This document shows positions 33,451 through 45,747 of a DNA stretch of 64,000 nucleotides, in pieces. The DNA comes from Medicago truncatula (Eukaryota > Streptophyta > Magnoliopsida > Fabales > Fabaceae): the NCBI RefSeq assembly GCF_003473485.1, contig NC_053045.1, positions 43,070,494 to 43,134,493 on the forward strand, in the 5' to 3' direction. The position numbers and the translations under genes were made by a program. The notes under the pieces are model-generated. The model did no database searches, had not been told where the DNA came from, and saw only the letters and a list, made by a program, of their open reading frames with translations. Within the stretch, counting starts at the first letter, position 1, and each line of letters begins with the position of its first letter.

Positions 33451-36040
33451 TGTTATTGTATGCTTTTGTGAAACAACTTATTGAGAATTGTAATTAAAAC
33501 ATAAATTGGTTTTGTGATTTGAATCTATCATTTTTGCAGTTACCTTTGTATCATTGTATTATAATTGTGTCGCAATAATGCCTTTTTTCGGTTGTGCGAT
33601 TGTTCTAGTTGTTGCTCTTGGTGTTTAAACAGTGTTTGATTAATGGTTATACTGTGGTTTTTGGATGTTATGCTATAACTTGATTTGGAACTTGGAAGCG
33701 TTAGTAATTGTACCCTTGGTTCGGCTCATAATTTTCTGATTTAATCGTTCCATTTCATCCTGACATGGTATTCAACAAAGTAGATTTTTTTTTTTTTTCC
33801 TTTTCCTTTTTTATGAATAACACATAAAAGGCAGGAATAACTATCCATATTCTAGATTTTTTTCCACTGAATTGGACTTACCATGCTTCTCCAAAAGAGT
33901 AAGTAGGATTTTTGAAGTTACAACTGTGTTTATCTAGAAGTGAAATGTGATTATATTAATATCGTTGTTTCTTTTAACATACAACTATTCGACAAAAATG
34001 ATTTTAGAGTAGCAAGTATCAACTTCTATGAAAACAATTGACAATGCAACTTTTCACACAGGAAGTCTTTCTTCTTCTTCTTCTTCTTCTTCTCATTGTT
34101 TTCTAGCATCCAACTAATTTAACACCGTTATATTTGAAAACTAGACTAGCAGAAAGTTGATTTCTTCTATTGAAATACTGGTGAAAAGAATTCAACTGAT
34201 CTATTTGCATTACTGATTTGTAAATTTGACATGGTTTTAAAGGCTATTGAAGTGACTAAAGAAGTGAATTTATGGGCTGAAAAAGAAACAAATGGCCTTA
34301 TTAAAGAACTTCTTCCTCAAGGGTCAGTCGACAACCTAACCAGACTTATCTTTGCTAACGCACTGTATTTTAAAGGAGCATGGAGTAGTACATTTTCTAA
34401 GTATGCGACACAAAACTATGATTTTCACCTTCTGAATGGAAGCTCAGTCAAGGTTCCCTTCATGACTACCAACCTTGATCAGTTTATTAGAGCTTTTGAT
34501 GGTTTTAAAGTTCTTCGTCTTCCTTATAAGCAAGGAAAAGATGAGCGGAAATTCTCTATGTACATTTTCTTCCAAATGCAAAAGATGGCCTGTCAGCTTT
34601 GGTTGAGAAGGTGGCTTCTGATTTTGAGCTCCTAGAGAACATGCTTCCTTGTAATAGAGTGCCAGTAGGTGGCTTCAAAATTCCAAAATTCAAATTTTCA
34701 TATGGGCTTGAAACTTCTCGTGTGCTGAAGGATCTAGGAGTGATTTTACCTTTCTCTTCTGGAGGTTTGACAAAAATGGTGGACTCACTTGAAGGTCAAA
34801 ACCTTTTAGTTTCCAACATATTTCACAAGTCTTTCATTGAAGTAAATGAGAAAGGCACCGTAGCTGCTGCAGCCAGCTGTGCACTTATGGCCAAGTGTAT
34901 TCCAACCGGAGTAGACTTTATAGCTGATCATCCTTTCTTATTTCTAATTAGAGAAGATTCGACCCAAACAATCCTCTTTGCGGGACAAGTGCTCAAAGTG
35001 ATCATAACATCTCAAACCGCAATCAATTGCATCATTCGTAGATAACGAGGGAAACTCACTTTTTAAAAGGAATGTGTTTTTTATGAATAGAGTTTACTCT
35101 TTTTGATATGATCTGAGTGTGGGACGAATAGATTAAGATTATCTTAGTCGTAAGATTACTTCTTTTGAGGTTAATTTATGTTTTGATAGGATTTTAGTTG
35201 AGGTTATTATTTGTGACAATCTTGTTCATCTACTTCGTTGTTCTCCTTGTTTGCTTTATCTTCTGATTCATCTTTTGTGTCTTGAATTAAGCTTTCAATG
35301 TTACTCATACTCATTAGATGCTGAAAAACAAGGTAGATCATTGCATGAGGTGTTACATATAGAGTTGGTAGCAAGATACAGTAAAATTATCGACTGATTC
35401 TGAAACAAAAAAAAGGGTACTAGATGGTATGTTCGTCTCTTGTTTTGTTTTTTTCTTCTTCTTTGGCTTACAGTAGACTGCAAAACAACCTTGATTGCAG
35501 GGTTCTGAATTATTGTAGCAAAGACATAAAATTAGACTAAGGCTAATAATGCAGTTAATATCGGATATTTAATTTGAACATGTTATTCTAACAATTTCTA
35601 AAGTGGCCTTATGGACAGTGTTAAAATGTCTAAAGTGAAAGCATAGGTATGCATATAACATTGATGATTTATACAAAACCATTGAGTAATTTAAACACTT
35701 CCAATTGAAAATGATAATTTATATACAGAAGTTAGCTAGCATGTGTAGTTTCTTGCTCATTGTTGAACTTTGTAGACTTTCATATGCTGAACTAGTTAAA
35801 AGCATATGCATCCCTTTGAAAGTAAAAGCTGTTCAGATTTGTAAAACAAAAATTGCCTGAAACAAAAATATTACTTTTTATTATGTTTCCACATTGTTCA
35901 GATAAAAATTTGAAATTTCTTTTTGGAGAATTGTCACAAAGAAACAAAACCATTTTGATTATTTACAAATCTAAAGATTGATAATTCCTAGAAAATCATT
36001 AACAGTAACATCTTAAGATGACATTTTAAGATACAACTAA

Positions 36041-36590
36041 CTCAGAGTATACAGGAATTGTCACCTAGAAATAAGTTCAAGCCCTGATTATGCGGAAGTA
36101 GTTAATTTTAAGTACAATTTAGTTTTCAATTTAATTCAATATGTGTTTGTGTATATGAAAGTTCTAGAATCCTGATATATTATTGGGGTAAGTTAAGAAC
36201 TTGCTTTACATAGACCGAGTCAGATCTTTCATAGTTTGTGCGTATTACAGATAAGTTTAATTATGACATCAAATGGAGAACCATAGGAATTTATAACCAA
36301 AATAATTCCATATAACTCAACAGAAACAAATTTGAGTATGAGTTTCTTAAGTTGGTTCTGATATTAGACTCCCTCTTTTTGCAGCAATTCATAACCTAAT
36401 CTAGAGCAAACATTGTTTTACATTTGAAGCATAGATAACCTTTGTGTTGTTCTTTTACTAAAAGCGACAGTTATAATGTTTTTTCATCTTTTTGAACTGA
36501 AAACTTCAATATGAATTTCTTTGAATTGAAAACTTCAAATCTCTTTGCTGCCATGAACAAAATAACTTTCATGTAAAACTTATCTGTGTG
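36041..36590. other. intergenic, no gene
   Basis: AT-rich single-copy-looking DNA beyond the duplication edge. Nothing recognised. Confidence 0.4.
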
Positions 36591-36599
36591 TATTTGCAG

Positions 36600-37172
36600 A
36601 CATTGTATCACACATCTGTAGTCAATGCTGGTCCTGACATTAGGAATATACTTTGGTCTGATGCACAGAAGTTTAATAAGTCTAAAACTATTGCAAAAAT
36701 ACAGGGGAAGGGTATAACTATCAGCTAGTAATATCTCACATTGCCGTTGGTTTTACATTTTTTCTCAAATTTTAGTCCCAATGAGGGAAAATATCAATAG
36801 TTTCTGATTAAAGTAAAGCATGGGATTACCAACGACAACACTAAAGAGAACAAAGAAGAGTTCAGTTTCTCTTCTCACCTTGTGAGCAATAAATAATATA
36901 ACGTTTTTTATATTCATCATAGTTTTAATCTTTTCTAAAATTTTGTATTTGTTTTGATGTTTATGTATAGCTTAGTGATGCTTGTAACATCATCTTCAAA
37001 GGCTTTTTACTGGTCATTATCTATGAAGTGTAATTGTGGTCCAAGCACTAGTCGAGGTTATGAATCACGCCCTGATGCCGGTATTAGTGGGACAAGAGGA
37101 CTCTATTCTAGTAGGGTAGGTTATGGGGGCAGTATTCATTATCATTGCAGTAGAAATTGCATGCAGGTTTAA
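36600..37172 (+). other. possible decayed coding exons of unknown gene
   Basis: After a TTTGCAG acceptor-like site, an open stretch reads TLYHTSVVNAGPDIRNILWS and continues to a stop near 36728. A second open frame at 36954-37172 reads CNCGPSTSRGYESRPDAG, then a glycine-, serine- and arginine-rich segment and a cysteine-containing end. Composition is less AT-rich than the surroundings. I do not recognise a family, and the pieces could be pseudogene exons or chance. Confidence 0.25.
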
Positions 37173-37199
37173 CCATTTTCTTTAGAAACAAGTCACTTA

Positions 37200-38145
37200 T
37201 TGCATATCTGTTTTAATCGATTGTTTAGAGAACCGAAGATAAAACTTCATTAATCTAGAGCTTTCTTAATAACATCTAGAGCATCCCATCAGTCATTTCA
37301 AGAATTATTCTCTTATGTCTGATATTGCTAAATCAATGCAGGTTATGATTTCATCAGTTTCTGTTGTTTCTGCGTTATTATCTTGCATAAGTAGTGATAC
37401 TCTTGCCATGATGAACAGTACTGCTGCAATGCAATAGAAATAAACTCAAGACTAATCCCTAGCTTGAAAACGTTAGATGACATGGAAATGGAATACAAAA
37501 CTGTCACAATGTGAATTACTTGACCTATCTCTTTTCTGCTAACTCCTTATTCTTCAAATAGCTGTATATCCCTTCTTTCCTTGTATGTTTTCTCATATTT
37601 GAACTAGAAATATTTCTCTCTCTTGTGGGAGCTCTGGGAGAATGGCAATGCCTTCATTTGAGCCTGAATTAGTTTTGCTTCTATCCTTATTTATTCTTTT
37701 GATTTCGGATATCTTCAATGGAAAGTATGAAGTACTATGCAGCAATGCATAAACTCAAACAATTCGTAGTTACATACTATTAGCTTTTGGTAGCAGTCAA
37801 AGCATCTAATTCTGCACCTCCAATGCACCTTATATTCTGTCTGACAAGACTCGAGCATATAATTCCAGGAATGATCAACATAACCAAGTTTGTTTTGGTT
37901 AGATCATGATGAAGATACGTTTTATCTAGCTAGTCCTTAATATTCATTATTTTCATATTTATTACTATGTATTTTTCAAGATTAATCTATAATTTATGGT
38001 AACTTTGGTTTTTTAACTTGGTAGATTTAAACAGATTCTATGTTTATGCTTAAACAATAGTTGTAATTATCAAAGTGATGTCAGCGTTTTGGTCACGATA
38101 AATGTTTCAGATACATGGCACTGAAATTCAGATACTAGAGGGAGC
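37200..38145. other. intergenic, no gene
   Basis: No coding frame or clear repeat recognised. Confidence 0.4.
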
Positions 38146-38149
38146 TCTA

Positions 38150-38700
38150 AAGCACAAGTACTCCAATTTGCACGGGTACTTCACAGATACCGGTACTTGT
38201 ACGGTATGCGGTACAGTACGCACCCACGATGCACCAGGGTACTCAACCGTTATTTTCTTGAGAAAATGAGGCTTTTCATGAGAATTAATAGCAATTATAG
38301 TTTTGTTTTTTTATAAACTCAAACGGTTCTAGAGCCACAACAACATTTACTAGACTTTGGAACTGCTGCTACTTACTTAACGTCCACCTCTTCTTGTCTG
38401 CCAACAACAGTTGCAGAAGTAGAAAAGTCTAGCACTCAAGCCTTGTTACACCATTTATTTTACCGTGCAATGTATCTTCTTATCTTCCTTTATCGTCGTA
38501 TTGTATAAAATTCAATCCTTGTTAAGCTTTTGTTCTCACTTCTCACTTGATTATACTATATTTTCAAAATAATTTCCTCATGCAATGTTATTTTAATTTT
38601 TTTTTTTTATCCTAACGTACCCGTATCTTTGTTTTTTGAGAAATGATGTATCCCGTGCCCGCACCCGTGCAACGTAGACAGGGAGTTATTCAGGTTACCA
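38150..38700. repeat. possible degenerate transposon with CACGGGTAC/ACCCGTGC ends
   Basis: The left side has TTGCACGGGTACTTCACAGA and GGTACTTGTACGGTATGCGG. The right side has CCCGTGCCCGCACCCGTGCA. The two are weakly inverse to each other. Low confidence. Confidence 0.3.
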
Positions 38701-38757
38701 GACCCTCTCTGCTCAGATACCTCCGGTGTTAGATGACTCAGAGAAATTTATTTTGCG

Positions 38758-39003
38758 TGACTTTAAAAACATTTATTAAAATGTAAGGACTATTCTTCAA
38801 AGTCGTATAAAATGTAGGGACGAAAGACATATTTAATCATAAAATAATTGAGACTCACTAACTGTCACATCAGCTTCCGTTAGAGAATTAACAGCAGAGA
38901 CTAATTTTGATAACGGAGATAAAATGTGAGGATTTTAAAAACATTTAATGAAATGCTGGGATTATTTTTCGAAGGGACGCAAAATGTAAGCACTAAAGAC
39001 ATA
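38758..39003 (+). repeat. two direct repeat units of about 75 bp
   Basis: Units near 38758-38840 and 38930-39003 share TTTAAAAACATTTA, AAATGTAAG or near, and AAAGACATATTTAA. An ATT microsatellite follows at about 39012-39038. This lies about 260 bp upstream of the carrier gene start. Confidence 0.6.
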
Positions 39004-39266
39004 TTTAACCTTATTATTATTATTATTATTATTATTTTTATTGAAAAAAAAAGGTAAGCTAACCAAATAAAAAAGAAAAAGAATATTAAACAAATATAAA
39101 TAAATAATTTTTCCTTATTTCTAAAATAAAAAATAAAAACAAAAAGATGATTTTTGTTCGAGACAAGTCAATTTTAACATCATTCCGGCAAGGCGACTGC
39201 GGCTGAATCGAGGAATTGCAATCACGACGACATATGTAGTAGTTGACAGTTCCAGTTTCTAGCGAA

Positions 39267-41622
39267 ATGGGCGAGATTTCAAGTTCTGGGTATAAGGATT
39301 ATGTCGCTGGGTTACTCGCTGGAGTGGCAGCTGTTGCAACCGGTCATCCCTTTGACACTGTTAAGGTTCGTTTTCTTTTTCATTTTTTTCTTTGCAATAG
39401 GGAATTCAACTAACTAACTCATTCTTTTATTACATTTTCTTAGGTCAAGCTTCAGACGCACAACACAGAAGCGCATCTAGTTCAGTACAGAAATGGATTG
39501 CATTGCACTGCTAGGATATTAAAGACCGAAGGAGTATGTCTTTTCACCTGTTCTAAAATACTCTATCATAATATTGACAATTAGGCATGTTATGGGATCA
39601 TTTACTTGATTACTATCATTCTCAATCAATGCAAGATTTGGAAGCAAAATGAATTTTGATTTGATGTAACCAAACATCTAAAATTTTACTAAATGATGTC
39701 AAGTTTGGATTGGATATTATTATATTTCATTGAAGCTGATCACTGTGCTTATTTTGGTTATTATTTGTATTGTAAAATATGTATGCTACTATGCTTAACA
39801 TCAGTTATGCAGATAAACTTTCACATTTGTAGTTCCTTTCCTTTCTCTTGTGATGCTTTCCTTTCAAGTGAAATTGTTTCTTTCTCTCTAGCTCTCAAAT
39901 CTTGCCTTTTGAATTTTGATTCATAAAATTAAATATGAAAAATACTTATCCTACACTTGGACTTTTTCTAAAAGCGAAATTCCTTTTTGAGGCACTCAAA
40001 GGGAAATTCCTAAAATTGGATTTTAAGTGTTATCTTGTATAATTGAACTCAAGAAGAGAAGACTTAGGTGATTGGTTAGGTGTACGGCCAAATGTACTTT
40101 TATCTTATATGTAATATCGCTGATATTATCTATATTCTATATAGTATCGTCATGTGTCTAGGACGACTTCTCCTAAAAGTTTTAGTTGTTAGGATGAATG
40201 AATTTATTATCTATAATTACAATTTTGCCATTGGTAGGATCTTACAAGTCTTGTTACAATCCTCGTGTTACGATCTTTCACTGGCCCCTTCCGATCCTAC
40301 TTAGGGTCTCGTGTTTGACTACATTGGAGAAATGATTTAAGATTCCCAAATAATAGTACCAACTCTATTTTCAGATCAAAGGACTTTATAGAGGAGCAAC
40401 ATCATCTTTTGCTGGGATGGCTTTGGAAGGATCTCTATTTTTCGGCATTTATTCCCAAACAAAAAAGTACCTTCAGGTGTGCATGAAAATGACATAGTTA
40501 AGATTATTTGATAGAGTATTATGATCTTTTTAATGTTTTTTTTAGACGTATCTGTTGTGATTTATCATATGCCCCGTTGCTTGTTTTGCTTCATGCCTTC
40601 AAATTTTGTTTCTCTCCACTTATCTAGGGGGGCATGCAAAGCGGTGCACCACGGCCTCAAGTTATAATACCATCTGCAGCTTTTGCCGGTGCCATAAATA
40701 GTTTTGTATTAGGTCCAACAGAACTGATTAAGGTAAAGTAAACTTAAGGTTTGGTATGCCGCAGTTTCTTTAGTCTATTGTTTATATCCATTCCTATTTA
40801 ATTTGAATTTCTCCAGTGTAGGATGCAGATCCAAGGCACCGACTCCTTAGTTCCGATGTCAAGTAGATACAGTAGTCCCCTTGATTGTGCCCTTAAAACT
40901 TTACAAAGTGAAGGGGTAAGGAAATTCGGCAATATTCTGCAACATTATGATTATTGATTAGTGTGTTATAGGCTTATAGCTGATGGAATTTATTTCAGGT
41001 GAAAGGAATTTTTCGTGGAAGTGGTACGACATTGCTTAGAGAATCTATAGGGAATGCTACTTTTTTCAGTGTATACGAATACATGCGTTATCACATGCAT
41101 TCACGTATCAAACCCGCTTCTTCGAATTACAACAATCTGATTGAAATTGGAATTGGGGTTGTTACTGGTGGTGTTAGTGGTGTGGCTGTAAGCATCTTGA
41201 GAACTAAGCATGTAGTTTATAACTAAATATACTATTAACCCTTTTAAATATTTTTTGGTTGTGATTTTGCTTGATTGTTCTACCAGTTTTGGTTGGTAGT
41301 TATGCCCCTTGACGTGGCAAAGACTCTAATTCAGACAAATCCTGATAAAAACTGTCCAAGAAATCCTTTTACAATCTTGAGTTCAGTAAGCTCTCAAACC
41401 TTTCTTCATCTATTTCTTTAATGATGATCATTAAAAACAACTAGAGATTAGAGAGGCCTCAATAGTTTTTTTGTTTATGTTTTCTAGATCTATAAGAGGA
41501 CTGGTTTGAAGGGGTGCTATGCAGGTCTAGGTCCCACGGTAAGTCGAGCATTTCCTGCTAATGCAGCAACAATTGTCACTTGGGAGCTAGCAATGAAAAT
41601 GCTAGGCATTAGGCATGACTGA
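39267..41622 (+). CDS. BAC1: mitochondrial basic amino acid (arginine/ornithine) carrier, BAC1-like, 305 aa
   Basis: Eight exons: 39267-39365, 39444-39533, 40375-40476, 40628-40732, 40817-40915, 40999-41187, 41287-41385, 41488-41622. All introns are GT-AG and phase 0, giving 305 residues without lesions. Three mitochondrial-carrier repeats carry the signature P-x-[DE]-x-x-[KR]: HPFDTVK (27-33), GPTELIK (126-132) and MPLDVAK (234-240). Further signatures are GLYRGATSSF (66-75), GIFRGSGTTLLRESIGNATF and KGCYAGLGPTVSRAFPANAA. The overall sequence matches the plant BAC1 subgroup of inner-membrane carriers that exchange arginine, lysine and ornithine, feeding mitochondrial arginase and urea metabolism. 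Assignment to BAC1 rather than BAC2 rests on recalled family sequence. The start is the first ATG (MGEISSSGYKDYVAG). A solo LTR (41907-43933) lies 285 bp after the stop, probably in the 3' UTR. An apparent 3'-UTR intron may end at CAG 41740. Confidence 0.93.
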
Positions 41623-41906
41623 GGTTGGTTCCTTTCTAATTACAATGTGATGACTTTTTAATTTTCTGACTCATAAAATGGTGTTTGCTGTTGTGCATTA
41701 TACTTTTAGCCTCTAAAGTCTAATTTATTTCAATTGCAGACAATACACCAATAATACAGCAAAGCTCAAATACGCTTTCACGAACCTCATTTTACACACT
41801 AGAACAAAGTTGGATGTAGAGAGGAAAGCTTATAATGGATTGCATTTGAAGATCTTCAAATTTTCATTTTTTTTTCCTTAAATTTTTTGCATGTGTGGAC
41901 AACATT

Positions 41907-43933
41907 TGTAACACCCCGTTTTCCCAATATAAAAATTTCTTAAACAATTATCAGAGTAAACAGCATAAACAAACGGGATATCACATTTAACATAATCCAA
42001 TATCAGTTAAATAACAATTTAACCAAATAACTTAAACTTTACAGCAGAAATTATTTCATAATCCATAAAACGTTTTGGCACGCAGGCCCCATCAAAATAT
42101 TTCAAATCATAATCCATAATATTATAAAAATAACATAGCAGTCACGTAAGAGAATGAAGCATGCATAACATATAACCCCATCCTGTTACGTATCAGAGCG
42201 ACCTAGACGACACAGTGAGGCAAGGTCACTCACAACAGCAAACTGCACACTAAGCACGATCACCTGCAAGTTACCCATACGAAGGGCAACATTTTCAAGC
42301 AGAAGAGGTGAGATTTCATAACAAAATAATGTTAATCAATGTAATTCGAATCATAAATTAACATTAACATCATAATCAATCTTAAACAACTTTGCATATT
42401 TGATAAACAATTATCACATATTCACATATTCAATCATCATCAACAACATAGCATCTTAGACACGACAATGCGACAATGCTCTTAGACTCCTTATATGCAT
42501 GTGGTACCAATCGTCATCATAAGTATTAATATACTTTAAACGTGCGGAGGACAAAACTCCTAATAAATCGTGCGGAGGACAAAGCTCCTAATAATTGTGG
42601 TGAGGACTAAGCTCAATGAATGCTAATGCATGGACTCTTATCAACAAATCACCGTAATCATCATATCAATATGCATCCAATAATTTGGAGCTAAACGTCA
42701 TCTTATTCATCATATATAGACATTATGCACTTAGTTAAATAACAGCAGCAGCATAGGCAAGTGACACAACAACAGGATGATATCATTGTATCAATTACAA
42801 TTCAATGGCATCATAATATTTAATTCATATCTCACATAATGCATAGTACATTAATCATGCTCAATTAATATTGACATATCTTAAACGGTTTTACAGATTG
42901 CGTTAAACATCGTCATTAGGTCTCATTACCAATTAGGGATTCACTCTTGATCAAAACGTGCGACACAGATCGCACAAACACTCAAGGCACTCCAATCTGG
43001 AAGTGCTCGCGAGACGAGAGTTCCTACTCGCCATGGCGAGTACCAGTCAATTTCCAAACTAATGTTGTTCTAGGTTCAATCTTGTCCTACATTCATTCCT
43101 AATCATTACTAGGTATGTTCAGGCACACAATGACACTAGAGGTCCAACTAAAAAGTCGAAATTGCAAAATCTTACATGCTCTCTGCCTTAGCTCGCTATG
43201 GCAAGTAAGGCTGCTCGCTGTGGCGAGCTGCATTGCACAACTCGCGAGGCGAGGGAAAAGGGTTCGCGAGGCGAGCGATGAATGTCGCTACGGCCAAACC
43301 TGCTATTTTCACAAAAACTCAGCGATTCACATGGTTCTAAGCTTAATATTGATTCCAAAGTTCGTCCTAAACATTATCTAAGGTCTAGGAACACTTTCTA
43401 CACCAACTTAATCAATTCCTACCGTTTGATCATCAATTCTAGGGATTTGACCTAGTTTTCGTTTTCTCCAATTCAATCCTAATTCTTGCTAACTAATCAT
43501 CAGAATTATCATCAATTACCATTACTGAGTTATTAGTCTCACCCTTACCTGGTTATGTAGAAAAATCGCAGCTCTCTTTGATTATCCCTTCTCTTAACTT
43601 TTCTCCTTTTTCCAAAAGTTTTCAGGTACAATAGTTTTTCTAACAATTAGGTCTTCCCTATTTAAATCTCTTCCTAATTACTTATCTTATCTCACTTTCT
43701 CCCCCAAAACTATCTAAAATATCAAAACAGCCCCCAACTAAATATTTTTCATATTTCTATTTTCTTATCAAATCTTATTTTATTTAACAATAAAATAAGT
43801 CTCATAATCTTATCAAAACACATCAAATTATCCAAATCAACTCAATCAACAAAACTCACACATATATTATAGAAATATAATATAATCGCTTAAACTCGAT
43901 TAAATAAACAATTAAACGAAAGTGGGCGTTACA
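41907..43933. mobile_element. solo LTR, 2027 bp, 5-bp target duplication ACATT, inverted relative to 19900-22044
   Basis: Starts TGTAACACCCCG and ends GGGCGTTACA, flanked by ACATT at 41902-41906 and 43934-43938. The segment CACCTGCAAGTTACCCATAC, then GGGCAACATTTTCAAGCAGA, is the reverse complement of LTR1 near 21606-21660. It has the same CTCGCCATGGCGAG and CTCGCGAGGCGAG motifs near 43005-43275, and a diverged CGTGCGGAGGACAAA array near 42540-42615 in place of the LTR1 minisatellite. No internal retroelement sequence adjoins it. Confidence 0.92.
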
Positions 43934-43938
43934 ACATT

Positions 43939-45470
43939 CATTATTGCATTTGAAGCTGCTTGTTGCTGCTTCATTTTGATACTAGGGAGCTTGGTTAACA
44001 AACTTGAAACAGGGGGGCTTGATGTAATGCCCCCTCTACATGTATTTTTGTCCTCCACTCTTATGGATAGAGCATTTCTTTTAATGTACTGGAATATCAA
44101 TTAAAACTACATTGAAAATTGAAAGTTACATTCTTTTATAAACTTTTCCAAAGATGTGACTGTTATTACAGGACAAGAGAGGGCATAGCAGATATTTGTG
44201 TCTCACCTATGGTATCACTTTTGTTTAGTTTAAATAATCAAAATTTGTCAACATTTTTTATTATATTGGATGAAACATTAAAAGAAGTACATTTTAAGGT
44301 CTTAAGTTAATAACGTTGGATCAACCCAAATGAGTTAATAAAATAAAAGTTATTATTTTCTTTTGATAGGTTCTGAATACATATTTAAAATGAGCTCTGA
44401 TGAATTATATTCATGATGTTGGGTAAAAAGAAAAAGAAAAAAGAATACATATTTAAAATAAGAGATAAAACATCAACAACAACTACTCATAAAATTATCA
44501 ATTTTTATATCTTTTTTTTTTTTTTTGTACATCAATTTTAATGACTCGTATTATAAAATCAATTTTAATGACTCGTATTATAAAAACTCGTATAAGGCAA
44601 ATCGTTGAAGCAATAGTAGATATCCAATTGTTGCAGACTTGTGGTACATACTATCAACGTCAAAATAGGATGAGATAATAAGAAATGTGTAATGCTAAAG
44701 GTAGAAAAGGAGCACTGTGGTAGCCATCAGATTTGTAGAACATTTTCAAAGTCAAAATAGAACAATAAGGTGGGAAGGAAACAATTGCAAGACATTGTAA
44801 GGAAGATCAATGATAGCAGGCATCCTCTTCAATTTCAGATCCTTATACATTTTCAAGCTACGTATGTATAAGGAGAAAATGTTCAAAAGATATGAGTATG
44901 AACAATGATAGTGTATAGTAAGAGAAAGAACTCATACTCAAAGTAAAATAGTGAACAAACAAAGGAGGATGAAAATAACAAGTAGAGAAATATCTTCCCA
45001 ACAAATTGCTACCATCAGTAATAATGATAACCAAAATTTTGATCAATGGAAGAATGAAGAATATTTTAACCACTTGCCAACACGTAATAAAGGTAACATT
45101 TGATGTGGGAAGATTTAAGGTGGATTATGAACTGACGCGACCGATCGACTATGAAAATAAAATATTTATATCCTGACAAGCTTGATGCTTGGTGGATTAT
45201 GGACTAGTATAACCAACATATTATGAAGACAAAAATGTTTACGCCCTAACAAAAATAACGGTTAATGGACTGTGGAGCCAAGAATGTAACTTAAGACAAA
45301 GTCACGCATATCCCCTAACTATAGCTACCACACATCTTATATTTAAGTTTTAAAAAAGTAACTTAAATATAGGTTTTCTATGGATAAAAGAGAAGATGGA
45401 CCAAAAATTATTATTTTACGATGATAAAAAAAACTTGCATATCCAATAGTTAAGGTTTTAAATTAAAATT
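43939..45470. other. intergenic after the carrier gene
   Basis: The first 200 bases probably continue the carrier transcript interrupted by the LTR. After about 44320 the DNA is AT-rich without genes. A 30-bp unit (ATCAATTTTAATGACTCGTA) is tandemly doubled near 44530-44585. Confidence 0.45.
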
Positions 45471-45747
45471 AAGGTTTTTATTTTTTATTTTTATAATCTA
45501 TGTTTTTGTTCCTTGTAATTTTTAGACCGTTTTTTTATATTTCTATAATTATATTTGGTTTAATTTTTCATCTCTACCACCTCACCACGTGGCAGTCACT
45601 CATTATACGTGGATGTATCAATGACATGGCAATTCAATGTCACGTGACAATGTTCATCTTCTCTTGATAAGTGGTAAATGTGAAATGGAGATCTCATGGA
45701 AAAAATGATGGGATCTTAAGTTGTATAGAGAAGTTTTTTTTTTTCAA

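Larger units (their letters stand above)
32475..35045 (+). pseudogene. serpin copy B, single-base frameshift in exon 2
   Basis: Exon 1 (32475-32867) is intact and starts MATQRDESSNNQTKVSLTI. Exon 2 begins at 34243 (AIEVTKEVNLWA). At about 34563-34569 a T run is one base shorter than in copy A (TACATTTTC against TACATTTTTC). This shifts the frame after KFSMYIF and leads to a stop at 34635. The original frame then resumes and carries VEKVASDFELLENMLPCN, hinge NEKGTVAAAASCALMAKC, IPTGVDF and DHPFLFLIREDSTQTILFAG. A deletion at the old stop extends this frame to 35045 (CIIRR). If translated, the protein would lack the reactive loop and be inactive. The homopolymer position means a base error must be excluded. 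Introns contain a hAT MITE (33018-33209) and a CTT microsatellite near 34070-34093. Confidence 0.85.
32381..36040 (+). repeat. segmental duplication block B (partner 25930-28920)
   Basis: Contains serpin copy B and downstream DNA homologous to block A. Shared phrases include GAGTGTGGGAC or GTGTGGGACAAATAG, GTCTTGAATTAAGCTTTCAA and AAATCTAAAGATTG near both distal edges. Block B is longer because of the MITE and other insertions in the serpin intron. Confidence 0.82.

Noticed and set aside
39693..40304. Two plus-strand frames as small genes
   Set aside because: Both lie in intron 2 of the carrier gene and show no motif.
41907..43933. A complete LTR retrotransposon
   Set aside because: Only one LTR lies between the two ACATT copies, and no primer-binding site or gag-pol remains.
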